Below the pieces are notes generated by a model. It was not told where the DNA came from, searched no databases, and saw only the letters and a program-made list of their open reading frames with translations. From NCBI GenBank assembly GCA_035650275.1, contig DASRHY010000069.1, forward strand, positions 35,730 through 99,729: a DNA stretch of 64,000 nucleotides. Reading direction: 5' to 3'. The translations under genes and the position numbers were made by a program. This DNA is from DASRHY01 sp035650275. Lineage in GTDB: Bacteria > Actinomycetota > Actinomycetes > Propionibacteriales > Kribbellaceae. Each line of letters starts with the position of its first letter. The first letter of the stretch is position 1. This document shows positions 35,657 to 44,290 of this stretch, in pieces.

Positions 35657-37315
35657 ATGACCCGTACGTTGCTCGAGCTGGATCTGACCCGCGGCGTCAC
35701 CGACCCGCCGCCGACCACCCCGCTGGCGATGCTGCGCGCCCGGCACGTGCCGTCGATGCGGCACCTGGTCGCCGTGCTGCGCCGGGCCCGGGACGATGAG
35801 AAGGTCGCCGGGCTGGTCGCCCACCTGGGCGGTCCGGCGCTGTCGCTGGCTCAGACCCAGGACCTGCGCGACGCCGTGACGGCGTTCCGGGCCGCGGGCA
35901 AGCGGGCCGTGGCGTGGTCGGAGTCGTACGGCGAGACCGGCCCCGGCACCGTGCCGTACTACCTGGCGACAGCGTTCGACGAGATCTGGATCCAGCCGTC
36001 CGGCGACCTCGGTGTCACCGGCGTCTCGGTCGAGGCGGTGTTCCTGCGGGACGCGCTGGACAAGGTCGGCGTCGTACCGCAGCTCGGGAAGCGCAAGGAG
36101 TACAAGACCGCAGCGGACACCTTCACCGAGCGGGAGCTGACCGGGCCGGCCCGGGAGATGGCGTCCCGGCTGGCCGCCTCGGCGTACGAGCAGATCGTCG
36201 GCGGCATCGCCACCGCGCGGAAGCTGTCCGAGGAGCGGGTCCGCGAGCTGGTCGACTTCGCGCCGCTGTCCGCCGCACAGGCGCTCGAGGCCGGGCTGGT
36301 GGACCGGCTCGGCTACCGCACCGACGTGTACGACGCGCTGACGGAGCGGCTGGGGGAGACGGAGCCGAAGCTGGTCGAGCGGTACAGCCGGCGCCGGCCG
36401 CGCAGTGTTGGCGACCTGGTGCCGCAGCGCACCAAGCCGGCGATCGCGGTCGTCCAGGTGTCCGGCGGGATCGCGCTCGGTCGCAGCGGCGGCCGGGGTG
36501 GTCCGGGCGGCGGTCCGGGCGCAGGCTCGGACACCGTCGGGGCTGCGTTGCGCGCTGCCGCCAAGGACGAGCACGTGCGCGCCGTGGTGCTGCGGGTGGA
36601 CAGCCCCGGCGGGTCGTACGTCGCCTCGGACGCGATCCGGGACGAGGTGCTGCGGCTGCGCGGTACCGGTCGTCCGGTGATCGCGTCGATGGGCAGCGTC
36701 GCCGCGTCCGGCGGCTACTTCGTCTCGATGCCGGCCGACCTGATCGTCGCCCAGCCGGGCACCATCACCGGGTCGATCGGCGTGCTCGGCGGCAAGGGCG
36801 TGCTGCGGGACGCGTTCGCCAAGGTAGGGATCTCCCGGCAGGCCGTCGCCGAGGGCCGCAACGCGCGGATGTTCTCGCCGCAGGAGGAGTTCTCCAGCGA
36901 CCAGTGGGAGCGTCTCGAGGAGATGCTGGACCGGATCTACGACGACTTCGTCGGCAAGGCAGCGCAGGACCGCGGGCTGCAGGTCGAGTCGCTGGAGAAG
37001 ATCGCCCGCGGCCGGGTCTGGACCGGCGCCGACGCCCGCTCCCGCGGCCTGGTGGACGAGCTCGGCGGCCTGGACCGGGCGGTCGACCTGGCCTGCGCGC
37101 GGGTCGGCCTGTCCCGCGACGACGTCGCTGTCCGCGGACTGCCGCACAGAACGATCGTGGACCGGCTCAAGCCGCCGGAGTCCACCGACGACATCGCCGT
37201 GAGCACGCCGCCCTGGGTACCGGCCGCGGACGGCCTGGCCGCCTCCGTCTACGCCGCCCTCGGCCTACCGCCTGTCGGCGTCCTCAGCATGCCGGTCACC
37301 TGGCAGCTGCGCTGA
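35657..37315 (+). CDS. sppA: Signal peptide peptidase SppA, long (67K) form
   Basis: 552 residues with two S49 peptidase repeats. The catalytic Lys is expected in the N-terminal repeat at GKRKEYKTAADTF, and the catalytic Ser in the C-terminal repeat at GSVAASGGYFVSM. This is the E. coli-type tandem arrangement. There is no obvious N-terminal membrane helix, unlike E. coli SppA, so it may be peripheral or cytosolic. The ATG at 35657 is used because earlier codons in the frame lie inside the DUF2550 gene. Its 3' end overlaps the convergent regulator gene by 51 bases. Confidence 0.92.
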   Translation: MTRTLLELDLTRGVTDPPPTTPLAMLRARHVPSMRHLVAVLRRARDDEKVAGLVAHLGGPALSLAQTQDLRDAVTAFRAAGKRAVAWSESYGETGPGTVPYYLATAFDEIWIQPSGDLGVTGVSVEAVFLRDALDKVGVVPQLGKRKEYKTAADTFTERELTGPAREMASRLAASAYEQIVGGIATARKLSEERVRELVDFAPLSAAQALEAGLVDRLGYRTDVYDALTERLGETEPKLVERYSRRRPRSVGDLVPQRTKPAIAVVQVSGGIALGRSGGRGGPGGGPGAGSDTVGAALRAAAKDEHVRAVVLRVDSPGGSYVASDAIRDEVLRLRGTGRPVIASMGSVAASGGYFVSMPADLIVAQPGTITGSIGVLGGKGVLRDAFAKVGISRQAVAEGRNARMFSPQEEFSSDQWERLEEMLDRIYDDFVGKAAQDRGLQVESLEKIARGRVWTGADARSRGLVDELGGLDRAVDLACARVGLSRDDVAVRGLPHRTIVDRLKPPESTDDIAVSTPPWVPAADGLAASVYAALGLPPVGVLSMPVTWQLR

Positions 37316-37777
37316 CCCGTCTGGCCCGGCTGCTCCGCGAAGGCGGTGCGCGCGTTCGGTGACCTGGACCAGGACCCGGTGGGCCACGGCCAGATCGCCG
37401 GCGTCCAGCTCACCGTAGAGGCGGCGGGTGGTGGCGGCGACCGCGTCACCCAGCTCCGCGTGCAGGGACTCGCCGTGCGCGGTCAGCCGCGCCGGACCGG
37501 CACCGGCGCGATCGGTTCCGGTCACGAGGCCGCGGTTCTCCAAGCCTGCCAGCAGATCCGCGACAGCGGACGCGTCGAGGCGGAGCTGGCGCTGGCCGGC
37601 GAGGAAGTCGTGCAAGGCGGCCGGGGAGTCCCAAGGGCCGCGCTGGCTGAGCACCCGGAGCACGACGTACTCGTCGCTCGTCGTGCCGGTGCCTTCCAGG
37701 ACGTGGTCGAGCAGGGCGCGGACGGCGCCCTGCGCCTCGGCGAGGTCCTGTCCGGTGAGGGTCGGTGCTTGGGTCAT
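37265..37777 (-). CDS. MarR-like winged-helix protein
   Basis: 170 residues from an ATG with CAGGAG seven bases before it. The layout is that of a MarR regulator: helical N-terminus (AVRALLDHVLEGTGTTSDEY), winged helix (DASAVADLLAGLENRGLVTG), and dimerisation helices. The recognition helix is less typical than in the neighbouring regulator. It begins four bases after that gene, so the two are co-transcribed and may act as a pair. The C-terminal ~17 codons overlap sppA tail to tail. Confidence 0.72.
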   Translation of the reverse strand: MTQAPTLTGQDLAEAQGAVRALLDHVLEGTGTTSDEYVVLRVLSQRGPWDSPAALHDFLAGQRQLRLDASAVADLLAGLENRGLVTGTDRAGAGPARLTAHGESLHAELGDAVAATTRRLYGELDAGDLAVAHRVLVQVTERAHRLRGAAGPDGSAQLPGDRHAEDADRR

Positions 37778-37781
37778 GGCG

Positions 37782-38240
37782 CTACTCCTGTTCGGGTTCG
37801 TGTGGGGCGTCAAGCAAGGTTCGGAGTGTGCGGACGAACTCCTGGTGCCGCCGGCTGCCGCTGCCACCGATCGGGGCGACGAGCTCGTCCTGCAGGGCGT
37901 GCACGACGCCGATCGCCTCGCGGACCACAGCGTGGCCGTCCTCGGTGAGCGCGAGCTGTCGCGCCCGTGAGTCGTCGGGGTGCTCGGTCCGCTTGACCAG
38001 TCCGGCGCCTTCGAGCGCGCGGACCAGCTTGGACACGAAGATCGGTTCAAGGCCGGAGAAGTCGGCGAGCTCGCGCTGGCTCGGATGCGGACCGGTCCGG
38101 GTCAGGCCGTACAACGAGGCGAGCAGCGAGTACTGCGCGTGGGTCAGCCCGAGGGGTGCGACGGCGCGGTCCACCGCGGTCCGCCACTTCGTGGTGAGGC
38201 GCCAGAGCAGGTATCCGGTGGTTGCGTCGTCACGGGCCAC
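37782..38240 (-). CDS. MarR-family transcriptional regulator
   Basis: About 152 residues from GTG 38240. The MarR fold is clear: GLTHAQYSLLASLYGLTRTG, winged helix with QRELADFSGLEPIFVSKLV, wing HPDDSRARQLALTEDG. A longer reading from TTG 38261 is rejected because the GTG lies exactly seven bases after a good -10 box, so the message is likely leaderless. Two direct repeats in the promoter suggest self-repression. Next in the operon is a second MarR-like gene. Confidence 0.9.
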   Translation of the reverse strand: MARDDATTGYLLWRLTTKWRTAVDRAVAPLGLTHAQYSLLASLYGLTRTGPHPSQRELADFSGLEPIFVSKLVRALEGAGLVKRTEHPDDSRARQLALTEDGHAVVREAIGVVHALQDELVAPIGGSGSRRHQEFVRTLRTLLDAPHEPEQE

Positions 38241-38280
38241 GCGATTTAAAGTACATGGCAACTATAGCCATGGCAACTAT
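38240..38280 (-). promoter_or_regulatory. Leaderless marR promoter with operator repeats
   Basis: On the minus strand: -35 TTGCCA (38276-38271), 17-base spacer, -10 TACTTT (38253-38248), seven bases, then the GTG start at 38240. ATGGCAACTATA-type direct repeats at 38255-38265 and 38270-38280 (+ strand) overlap the -35 and fill the spacer 16 bases apart. This is the expected place for a repressor site. Confidence 0.75.
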
Positions 38281-38316
38281 CTGAGTTGAGACCTGTTGAG
38301 AGGACGCCCGAGCGGC

Positions 38317-38934
38317 TCAGCCGCCGGAGGGGTGCGGGGCGGGCTTGTTCAGCGGGTCGCGTTCGCCGCCGGGGATCCAGAGCACGTCGCCGCCGGACGA
38401 CAGGTTGGCCACCCGGGCGAGGATGAACAACAGGTCGGACAATCGGTTGAGGTACGTGATCGCGAGCAGGTTCACCGTCGGGCCGTGCGTCTCGACCGCG
38501 GCCCAGGCCGCGCGCTCGGCGCGTCGTACCACCGTCCGGGCGACGTGCAGGTAGGCGGATCCGGTGGTCCCGCCCGGCAGCACGAACGAGCGCAGCTTGG
38601 ACAGCCGCTCGTTGTACTCGTCGCACCAGCCTTCCAGCCGGTCGACGTACTCCTGGGTGATCCGCAGCGGTGGGTGCTCCGGATTCTCCGACACCGGCGT
38701 CGACAGATCCGCACCGACATCGAACATGTCGTTCTGGATCCGGGTGAGCAGCCTGATCAGGGTGGCGTTCAGGTGCCCTTCAGCGATCACCACGCCGAGG
38801 GTGGAGTTGGCCTCGTCCACGTCGCCGTACGCCGCGAGCCGAGGGTCGGTCTTGGACGTGGTGCTCATGTCGCCCAGCCGGGTCTCGCCGCCGTCGCCGG
38901 TACGGGTGTAGATGCGGGTCAGGTTCACAGCCAT
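38317..38934 (-). CDS. cobO: Cob(I)alamin adenosyltransferase, PduO type
   Basis: 205 residues; transfers adenosyl from ATP to cob(I)alamin. The ATP-binding N-terminus TRIYTRTGDGGETRLGDMS is diagnostic, and later RIQNDMFDVGADLSTP and FVLPGGTTGSAYLHVARTVV-RRAERA fit the EutT/PduO fold. ATG 38934 is used. It provides adenosylcobalamin, needed by the mutase encoded 5.4 kb to the right. It lies divergent from murA with ~145 bases between. In many actinobacteria this gene sits beside murA and the atp operon. Confidence 0.94.
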   Translation of the reverse strand: MAVNLTRIYTRTGDGGETRLGDMSTTSKTDPRLAAYGDVDEANSTLGVVIAEGHLNATLIRLLTRIQNDMFDVGADLSTPVSENPEHPPLRITQEYVDRLEGWCDEYNERLSKLRSFVLPGGTTGSAYLHVARTVVRRAERAAWAAVETHGPTVNLLAITYLNRLSDLLFILARVANLSSGGDVLWIPGGERDPLNKPAPHPSGG

Positions 38935-39066
38935 GAGATCGGACTCTACGCGCAGGTACCGCTCACCCGGCAGCACCGGCACCACCCCCTGGACACCATG
39001 GCGCGACTCACCTGTGGACAGGGTCTGTGGACACAGGCACCGTGAGCGGGTAGTGGCGGCGGGCAT

Positions 39067-39081
39067 TACAGTCGGCGGGTG
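39067..39081 (+). promoter_or_regulatory. Possible leaderless murA start
   Basis: A TANNNT -10 (TACAGT, 39067-39072) lies six bases before the GTG of murA and no Shine-Dalgarno is visible. No good -35 box is seen, so this is tentative. Confidence 0.4.
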
Positions 39082-40362
39082 GAACGGTTCCGAATCGCAG
39101 GTGAGGCCCGGCTCGACGGCACGGTCGAGATCGCGGGCGCCAAGAACAGCGTGCTGAAGCTGATGGCGGCGTCGCTGCTCGCGGAGGGTACGACGACCCT
39201 GCGGGGGGTGCCGGGCATCCTGGACGTGTCCTTCATGGCCCAGCTGCTGGACACGCTCGGGTGCAGCGCGAAGGTCGACACCGAGGCCGGGATCGCGACC
39301 ATCTCGGTGCCGGGTGACGTCAAGCACCAGTGCGACTACGAGCTGGTCCGCAAGCTCCGGGCGTCGATCTCGGTGCTCGGGCCGCTGCTCGGCCGCGTCG
39401 GGCAGGCCGAGGTGGCGCTGCCGGGCGGCGACAACATCGGCTCCCGCGGGCTGAACATGCACGTCGCCGGCCTGGAGGCGATGGGCGCGAAGGTGCACAT
39501 CGCGCACGGTTTCGTGATCGCCGAGGCACCGTCCGGGTTGACCGGGGCCGAGGTGTGGCTGGACTTCCCGAGCGTCGGCGCGACCGAGACGATCATGATG
39601 GCCGCGGTCCTGGCCAGCGGAACCACGGTGATCGAGAACGCCGCCCGCGAGCCCGAGATCGCCGACATCTGCGCGATGCTCACCGAGATGGGCGCGCAGA
39701 TCGAGGGCGCCGGGACGGCGCGGATCACGGTCACCGGCGTCGACCGGCTGCAAGCGGTCGACCACACCGTGGTGCCGGACCGGATCGTGTCCGGGAGCTG
39801 GGCGTTCGCCGCCGCGATCACCCGCGGCGACATCACCGTGAAGAACGGCCGGGCCGAGCACCTCGAGCTGCCGCTGGACAAGCTGACCAAGGCGGGCGCG
39901 GCGGTCTCGGTGCAGGACGACGGGTTCCGCGTACGGATGGACGACCGGCCGCACGCGGTCGACGTGGTGACGCTGCCGTACCCGGGCTTCCCGACCGACC
40001 TGCAGGCGTTCGTGATCGCGATGAACGCGGTCAGCGACGGTGCCGCGATGGTGACCGAGAACCTGTTCGAGGGCCGGTTCACGTTCGCCCAGGAGCTGAC
40101 CCGGCTCGGCGCCCACCTTCAGACCGACGGCCACCACGCCGTCGTACGCGGGGTCGAACGGCTGTCCGGCGCCCCCGTCGTCGCTACCGACATCCGCGCA
40201 GGTGCCGCCCTGGTGCTCGCCGGCCTTGTCGCCGAGGGCGAGACACGGGTCTCCGCCGCGCACCACGTGCACCGCGGCTACACCGACTTCGCCGGCAATC
40301 TCCGCCGCCTCGGCGCCGACGTCGTCGTCGAACCCGACGACACCGAGCTCTACTGGACCTGA
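39079..40362 (+). CDS. murA: UDP-N-acetylglucosamine 1-carboxyvinyltransferase with Asp in the catalytic Cys position
   Basis: 427 residues; first committed step of peptidoglycan synthesis, PEP plus UDP-GlcNAc. The substrate Lys-Asn is in GAKNSVLKLM and the mobile loop is LPGGDNIGSRGLNMH. Asp118 stands where E. coli has Cys115. The same Cys-to-Asp change occurs in mycobacteria, where the enzyme remains active and is not alkylated by fosfomycin, so intrinsic fosfomycin resistance is expected. The stop codon overlaps the left arm of a long inverted repeat. Confidence 0.96.
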   Translation: MERFRIAGEARLDGTVEIAGAKNSVLKLMAASLLAEGTTTLRGVPGILDVSFMAQLLDTLGCSAKVDTEAGIATISVPGDVKHQCDYELVRKLRASISVLGPLLGRVGQAEVALPGGDNIGSRGLNMHVAGLEAMGAKVHIAHGFVIAEAPSGLTGAEVWLDFPSVGATETIMMAAVLASGTTVIENAAREPEIADICAMLTEMGAQIEGAGTARITVTGVDRLQAVDHTVVPDRIVSGSWAFAAAITRGDITVKNGRAEHLELPLDKLTKAGAAVSVQDDGFRVRMDDRPHAVDVVTLPYPGFPTDLQAFVIAMNAVSDGAAMVTENLFEGRFTFAQELTRLGAHLQTDGHHAVVRGVERLSGAPVVATDIRAGAALVLAGLVAEGETRVSAAHHVHRGYTDFAGNLRRLGADVVVEPDDTELYWT

Positions 40363-40567
40363 CCCCGTTCGTCTTGCCGATCATCGGTCACTTTTTCCGG
40401 TTCTGTGGACAACGCGTTCTGACGGGTCGTCAGGCCGGCCGGGTGGTCGCTGGGCCGGGAAGACTTGTTCGGCCGGATGAGGCGAGTTCTCCCGAGTGGA
40501 TCGACTGGGAGCCCGCCATCCACAGAACGGGAAAAAGTGACCGATGATCGCCAAAACGAACGGGGTC
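40361..40567. repeat. 207-bp element with 49-bp terminal inverted repeats
   Basis: Left arm 40361-40409 and right arm 40519-40567 are inverted copies with 46 of 49 bases matching; between them are 109 bases with no coding sequence I accept. The left arm starts inside the murA stop codon. The shape recalls a MITE or a long convergent terminator. I see no target-site duplication. A separate palindromic element follows at 40635. The whole 423-base interval between murA and the convergent helicase gene has no gene. Confidence 0.8.
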
Positions 40568-40634
40568 GGGGCACAGCTCCGGCGGGGAGGGGTCGGGGCC
40601 GGGGTCGGCCGAGGGTTGTGCGGCGGGATGTGGT

Positions 40635-40730
40635 TCGCAATTGGCGTGGTGGACCCGTTGGCTGGTGGGTCTGCTCTGGCAATGAGCGGGGACAACCCGC
40701 AGCTGGCAGGGTTCACCACGCGAGTTGCGG
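40635..40730. repeat. Palindromic intergenic element, copy 2 (96 bp)
   Basis: Arms 40635-40656 and 40709-40730 are inverted copies (18 of 22) of the word GGGTTCACCACGCGAGTTGC. Arms and interior align with the element at 24767-24864; for example ATGAGCGGGGACAACCCGC here corresponds to ATGCGCGGCGATAACCCTC there. More diverged than copy 1. Confidence 0.65.
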
Positions 40731-40785
40731 CGCGGGTGGTCGGGTGTGCGGCCGGGCGAGCGGCGGCGTGGGCGCCGGGCGGGGG

Positions 40786-43290
40786 TTAGGTCGGAGGGCC
40801 TACGGCTGTCACGCGGAGGACTAGCTCGGCGGACTCGTCGCTGGCGGTGAGGTCTACCTCGGCGTGGATTCGCCAGTCGTGGTTGCGGTCCGGGTCGTCG
40901 AGGATCTGCTGGACGAGCCAGCGACCGGGTTCCTCGGTGACCATGAAGAGTGCCGGGCCGCGGGCGTCCGGGCCGGTGCCGACCGCGTCGTACTCGTCGA
41001 AGTAGGCGGTGCCGGCGGAAGCCCAGCGGGCGGCGTCCCACCCGGACTCGGAGTCCAGGGCGCCGAGCTCGGCCCAGCGGTGCCGGGCGAACAGCTCGAC
41101 CCGCCGGAACATCGCGTTGCGGACCAGCACCCGGAACGCCCGGACGTTTGCGGTGAGCCGGCGCGGGGCGTCGGGCACCACGTCCACCGGCGCCGCCGCG
41201 GTCGGGTTGGTCAGCTCCTCCCACTCGTCCAGCAGGCTGGAGTCGGTCTGCCGGACCAGCTCGCCGAGCCATTCGATCAGGTCGGTCAGCTCCTCGGTGC
41301 GCGCGGACGCCGGGACGGTCTGCCGCAGCGCCTTGTACGCGTCGCTGAGGTACCGGAGCACGACGCCCTCGGAGCGCGCCAGCCCGTAGTACGACACGTA
41401 CTCGCCGAACGTGAGGCCGCGCTCGTACAGGTCCCGTGCCACCGACTTCGGCGAGAGCGGCGACTCGCTGATCCACGGGTGGCTCTTGCGGTAGATCTCG
41501 TACGCCGTGTCCAGCAGCTCGACGAGCGGCTGTGGCCAGGTCACGTCCTCGAGCAGCTCCATCCGCTCGTCGTACTCGATCCCGTCCGCCTTCATCTGCT
41601 CGACGGCCTCGCCGCGCGCCTTGAACTGCTGCGCGAGCAGCACCGGCCGCGGATCCTCCAGCGTCGCCTCCAGCACCGACAGCACGTCGAGCGCGTACGT
41701 CGGGGCCTCGGCGTCCAGCAGTTCCAGCGCCGCCAGCGCGAACGTCGACAGCGGCTGGTTCAGCGAGAAGTCGCGCTGCAGGTCGACGGTCAGCCGCATC
41801 GTCCGGCCGGTCTCGTCCGGCTCGACCAGCCGCTCGACGACACCGGCCGTGACCAGGCTGCGGTACATCCCGATCGCCCGCCGGATCATCCGGTTCTGCC
41901 GCACCGGGTCCTCGTGGTTGTCCCGCAGCAGCTGCCGCATCGCGGCGAACGGGTCGCCCTCGCGGGCGATCACGTTCAGCAGCATCCCGTGGCTGACCCG
42001 CATTCGGGACACCAGCACCTCGGGCTGGGCGGCGACCAGCCGCTCGAAGGTGTCCTGACCCCAGGTGACCTGCCCCTCGGGCGCCTTCTTGCGTTGCACC
42101 TTGCGCTGCTTCTTCGGGTCGTCGCCGGCCTTCTCCAGCGCCTTGACGTTCTCGATCACATGGTCCGGCGCCTGCACCACCACGGTGCCGGAGGTGTCGT
42201 ATCCGGCCCGGCCGGCGCGTCCGGCGATCTGGTGGAACTCCCTTGCCTTGAGCAACCGCTGCCGCCGGCCGTCGTACTTGCTGAGGCCGGTCAGTACGAC
42301 GGTGCGGATCGGGACGTTGATGCCGACGCCGAGCGTGTCGGTACCGCAGATCACCTTGAGCAGCCCGGACTGCGCAAGCTGCTCGACCAGTCGCCGGTAC
42401 TTCGGCAGCATCCCGGCATGGTGCACGCCGATGCCGTGCCGGACCAGCCGGGACAGCGTCTTGCCGAAGCCGGCACCGAACCGGAAGCTGCCGATCAGCT
42501 CCGCGATCCGGTCCTTCTCCTCGCGGCTGCAGACGTTGATGCTCATGAGTGCCTGCGCGCGTTCCAGGGCGGCGGCCTGGGTGAAGTGCACGACGTACAC
42601 CGGCGCCTGGTGCGTCTCGAGCAGCTCGGTCAGGGTCTCGTGCAGCGGCGTGGTGACGTACCGGTGCACCAGTGGCACCGGGCGCTCGACCGAGGTGACG
42701 ACCGCGGTCGGCCGTCCGGTACGACGAGTGAGGTCGGTCTGGAACCGCTCGACCTCGCCGAGGGTCGCCGACATCAGCACGAACTGCGCCTGCGGCAGCT
42801 CCAGCAGCGGTACCTGCCAGGCCCAGCCGCGGTCCGGCTCGGAGTAGAAGTGGAACTCGTCCATCACCACCTGGCCGACGTCGGCCTTCGCACCCTCGCG
42901 CAGCGCCTGGTTCGCCAGCACCTCGGCGGTGCAGCAGATCACCGGCGCACCCGGGTTGACCGCGGCGTCGCCGGTGAGCATGCCGACCTTGTCGGCGCCG
43001 AACACCTCGCAGAGCGCGAAGAACTTCTCCGACACCAGCGCCTTGATCGGTGCGGTGTACACGGTGCGTACGCCGTCCGCGAGCGCGGCGAAATGCGCGC
43101 CGGTGGCGACCAGGCTCTTACCGGAGCCGGTCGGGGTGGACAGGATCAGGTTCGACCCCGTCATGACCTCGATCAGCGCCTCCTCCTGCGCCGGGTACAA
43201 CGTGATGCCCTGCTCGGACACCCAGCCGGCGAACGCGTCGTACAGCTGGTCGGGATCGGGCGCGGCGGGGAGGCGTTCGGTGAGCGTCAT
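40786..43290 (-). CDS. DEAD/DEAH-box helicase with DUF3516 C-terminal domain
   Basis: 834 residues. Helicase motifs in order: STPTGSGKSLVA (I), APIKALVSEKF (Ia), DEFHFYSEPDRG (II), LMSATLG (III), CGTDTLGVGIN (V) and QIAGRAGRAGYD (VI). The C-terminal ~400 residues are the actinobacterial DUF3516 region (for example FSLNQPLSTFALAALELL). The protein resembles the Ski2/Mtr4-like group in its helicase core, suggesting RNA work, but its substrate is unknown. ATG 43290 is used. It is convergent with murA. Confidence 0.93.
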   Translation of the reverse strand: MTLTERLPAAPDPDQLYDAFAGWVSEQGITLYPAQEEALIEVMTGSNLILSTPTGSGKSLVATGAHFAALADGVRTVYTAPIKALVSEKFFALCEVFGADKVGMLTGDAAVNPGAPVICCTAEVLANQALREGAKADVGQVVMDEFHFYSEPDRGWAWQVPLLELPQAQFVLMSATLGEVERFQTDLTRRTGRPTAVVTSVERPVPLVHRYVTTPLHETLTELLETHQAPVYVVHFTQAAALERAQALMSINVCSREEKDRIAELIGSFRFGAGFGKTLSRLVRHGIGVHHAGMLPKYRRLVEQLAQSGLLKVICGTDTLGVGINVPIRTVVLTGLSKYDGRRQRLLKAREFHQIAGRAGRAGYDTSGTVVVQAPDHVIENVKALEKAGDDPKKQRKVQRKKAPEGQVTWGQDTFERLVAAQPEVLVSRMRVSHGMLLNVIAREGDPFAAMRQLLRDNHEDPVRQNRMIRRAIGMYRSLVTAGVVERLVEPDETGRTMRLTVDLQRDFSLNQPLSTFALAALELLDAEAPTYALDVLSVLEATLEDPRPVLLAQQFKARGEAVEQMKADGIEYDERMELLEDVTWPQPLVELLDTAYEIYRKSHPWISESPLSPKSVARDLYERGLTFGEYVSYYGLARSEGVVLRYLSDAYKALRQTVPASARTEELTDLIEWLGELVRQTDSSLLDEWEELTNPTAAAPVDVVPDAPRRLTANVRAFRVLVRNAMFRRVELFARHRWAELGALDSESGWDAARWASAGTAYFDEYDAVGTGPDARGPALFMVTEEPGRWLVQQILDDPDRNHDWRIHAEVDLTASDESAELVLRVTAVGPPT

Positions 43291-43325
43291 GACGGGCCCA
43301 TCCTGCCCGCCCGCCCAAGCCGGGG

Positions 43326-43664
43326 TTACGGCCGGGTGTGCCGGATCAGGTCGCGGGCGGCGTCGACGTCGGCCGGCCAGACGTAGACGGTCCAGCCCTT
43401 GGTGGTCCGGGCGGCGGTGGCCTTGATCCGCGCCTGGGTGAGCATCTCGACGCATCTGCGGGCGTCTGCGTACACCGAGGTGGTGTGCACGTCGGTGAGT
43501 AGCCCGAACATGTCCGGATCCGCGGGCTTGCCGTCGACCCGGCGGACCAGCGACCCGCCTTTACGGGACGTGGACCACTTCAGCACCAGCGCGAGCACGC
43601 CGACGACCACGAACCCGACCAGTGGTCCGACGAAGAAGTCGAGTGTGGTCAGCGGAACGGCCAT
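43326..43664 (-). CDS. Small membrane-anchored hypothetical protein
   Basis: 112 residues: an N-terminal membrane helix (FFVGPLVGFVVVGVLALVL), a basic stretch, then a small alpha-beta domain (TTSVYADARRCVEMLTQARI and TKGWTVYVWPADVDAARDLI) that looks like an SPOR- or DUF2007-like fold. It lies ~35 bases upstream of the helicase gene on the same strand. Start ATG 43664 is preferred over 43679. Confidence 0.78.
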   Translation of the reverse strand: MAVPLTTLDFFVGPLVGFVVVGVLALVLKWSTSRKGGSLVRRVDGKPADPDMFGLLTDVHTTSVYADARRCVEMLTQARIKATAARTTKGWTVYVWPADVDAARDLIRHTRP

Positions 43665-43936
43665 GATCCCAATTCTCACCCCTGACCGGGCGACACGCCG
43701 GGCGACCTGCTGCGGATCCGCCGCAAGCCCCCTACGGTGGACGGACTTCCCGGCCGTACCCGACCGCAGACCACCGACACCGAACTGCAGCAGAAACCTG
43801 ATCGGCTCTTCATGGCAACTTTATGGGCTGTCGAGGAGTCTTTACGGACAAGAGTCTCCCGGCCAACTCCTGGGCCAGTCGCCAGCGGCACCGCTGAGTC
43901 CCTGCTTAGGCAGGTGCCGACGAAAGGGGCAGCGCG

Positions 43937-44275
43937 ATGGATGTGATCGTGACGACGCAGCAGCACGGCCCAGAGGATGCAGGGAACGTCGTCCGGCTGG
44001 CCGGGCATCTCGATGTCCGCAGCGTCGGGGATGTCCGGCAGGAGCTGAACGACCTGATCGACGCGACCGTCGGCGATGTGATCGTGGACCTGGGCGAGGT
44101 CGACGTGGTGGACGCCACCGGTCTCGGGCTGCTGGTCGCGGCGCACCGCCGGGTCGAGCGGCTCGGCCGCAGCCTGGTGCTGCGGCACCCGCTGCCGCCG
44201 GTCGCGCGGATCCTCGCCGTCACCCGGCTGACCCGGGTGCTGCACGTCGAGCGCGCCTTCCCGATGCCTGCCTGA
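43937..44275 (+). CDS. STAS-domain anti-anti-sigma factor-like protein
   Basis: 112 residues with the STAS fold (VVRLAGHLDVRSVGDVRQEL; VDLGEVDVVDATGLGLLVAA). The phosphorylation loop, DSSG in SpoIIAA, is D59-A60-T61-G here; Thr61 could be the phosphate acceptor in place of Ser. No anti-sigma kinase gene lies next to it, so the partner must be elsewhere. AAAGGGG precedes the ATG. The 271 bases upstream hold no gene. Confidence 0.88.
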   Translation: MDVIVTTQQHGPEDAGNVVRLAGHLDVRSVGDVRQELNDLIDATVGDVIVDLGEVDVVDATGLGLLVAAHRRVERLGRSLVLRHPLPPVARILAVTRLTRVLHVERAFPMPA

Positions 44276-44290
44276 GCCCTGTGACCTAGA

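Noticed and set aside
40864..43386. 840-codon + strand frame opposite the helicase gene
   Set aside because: Shadow of the helicase coding strand; the helicase has all its motifs.
43326..43664. Toxin-antitoxin or phage gene
   Set aside because: The protein has a membrane anchor and a small housekeeping-like domain, lies on the helicase transcript, and no partner gene is present.
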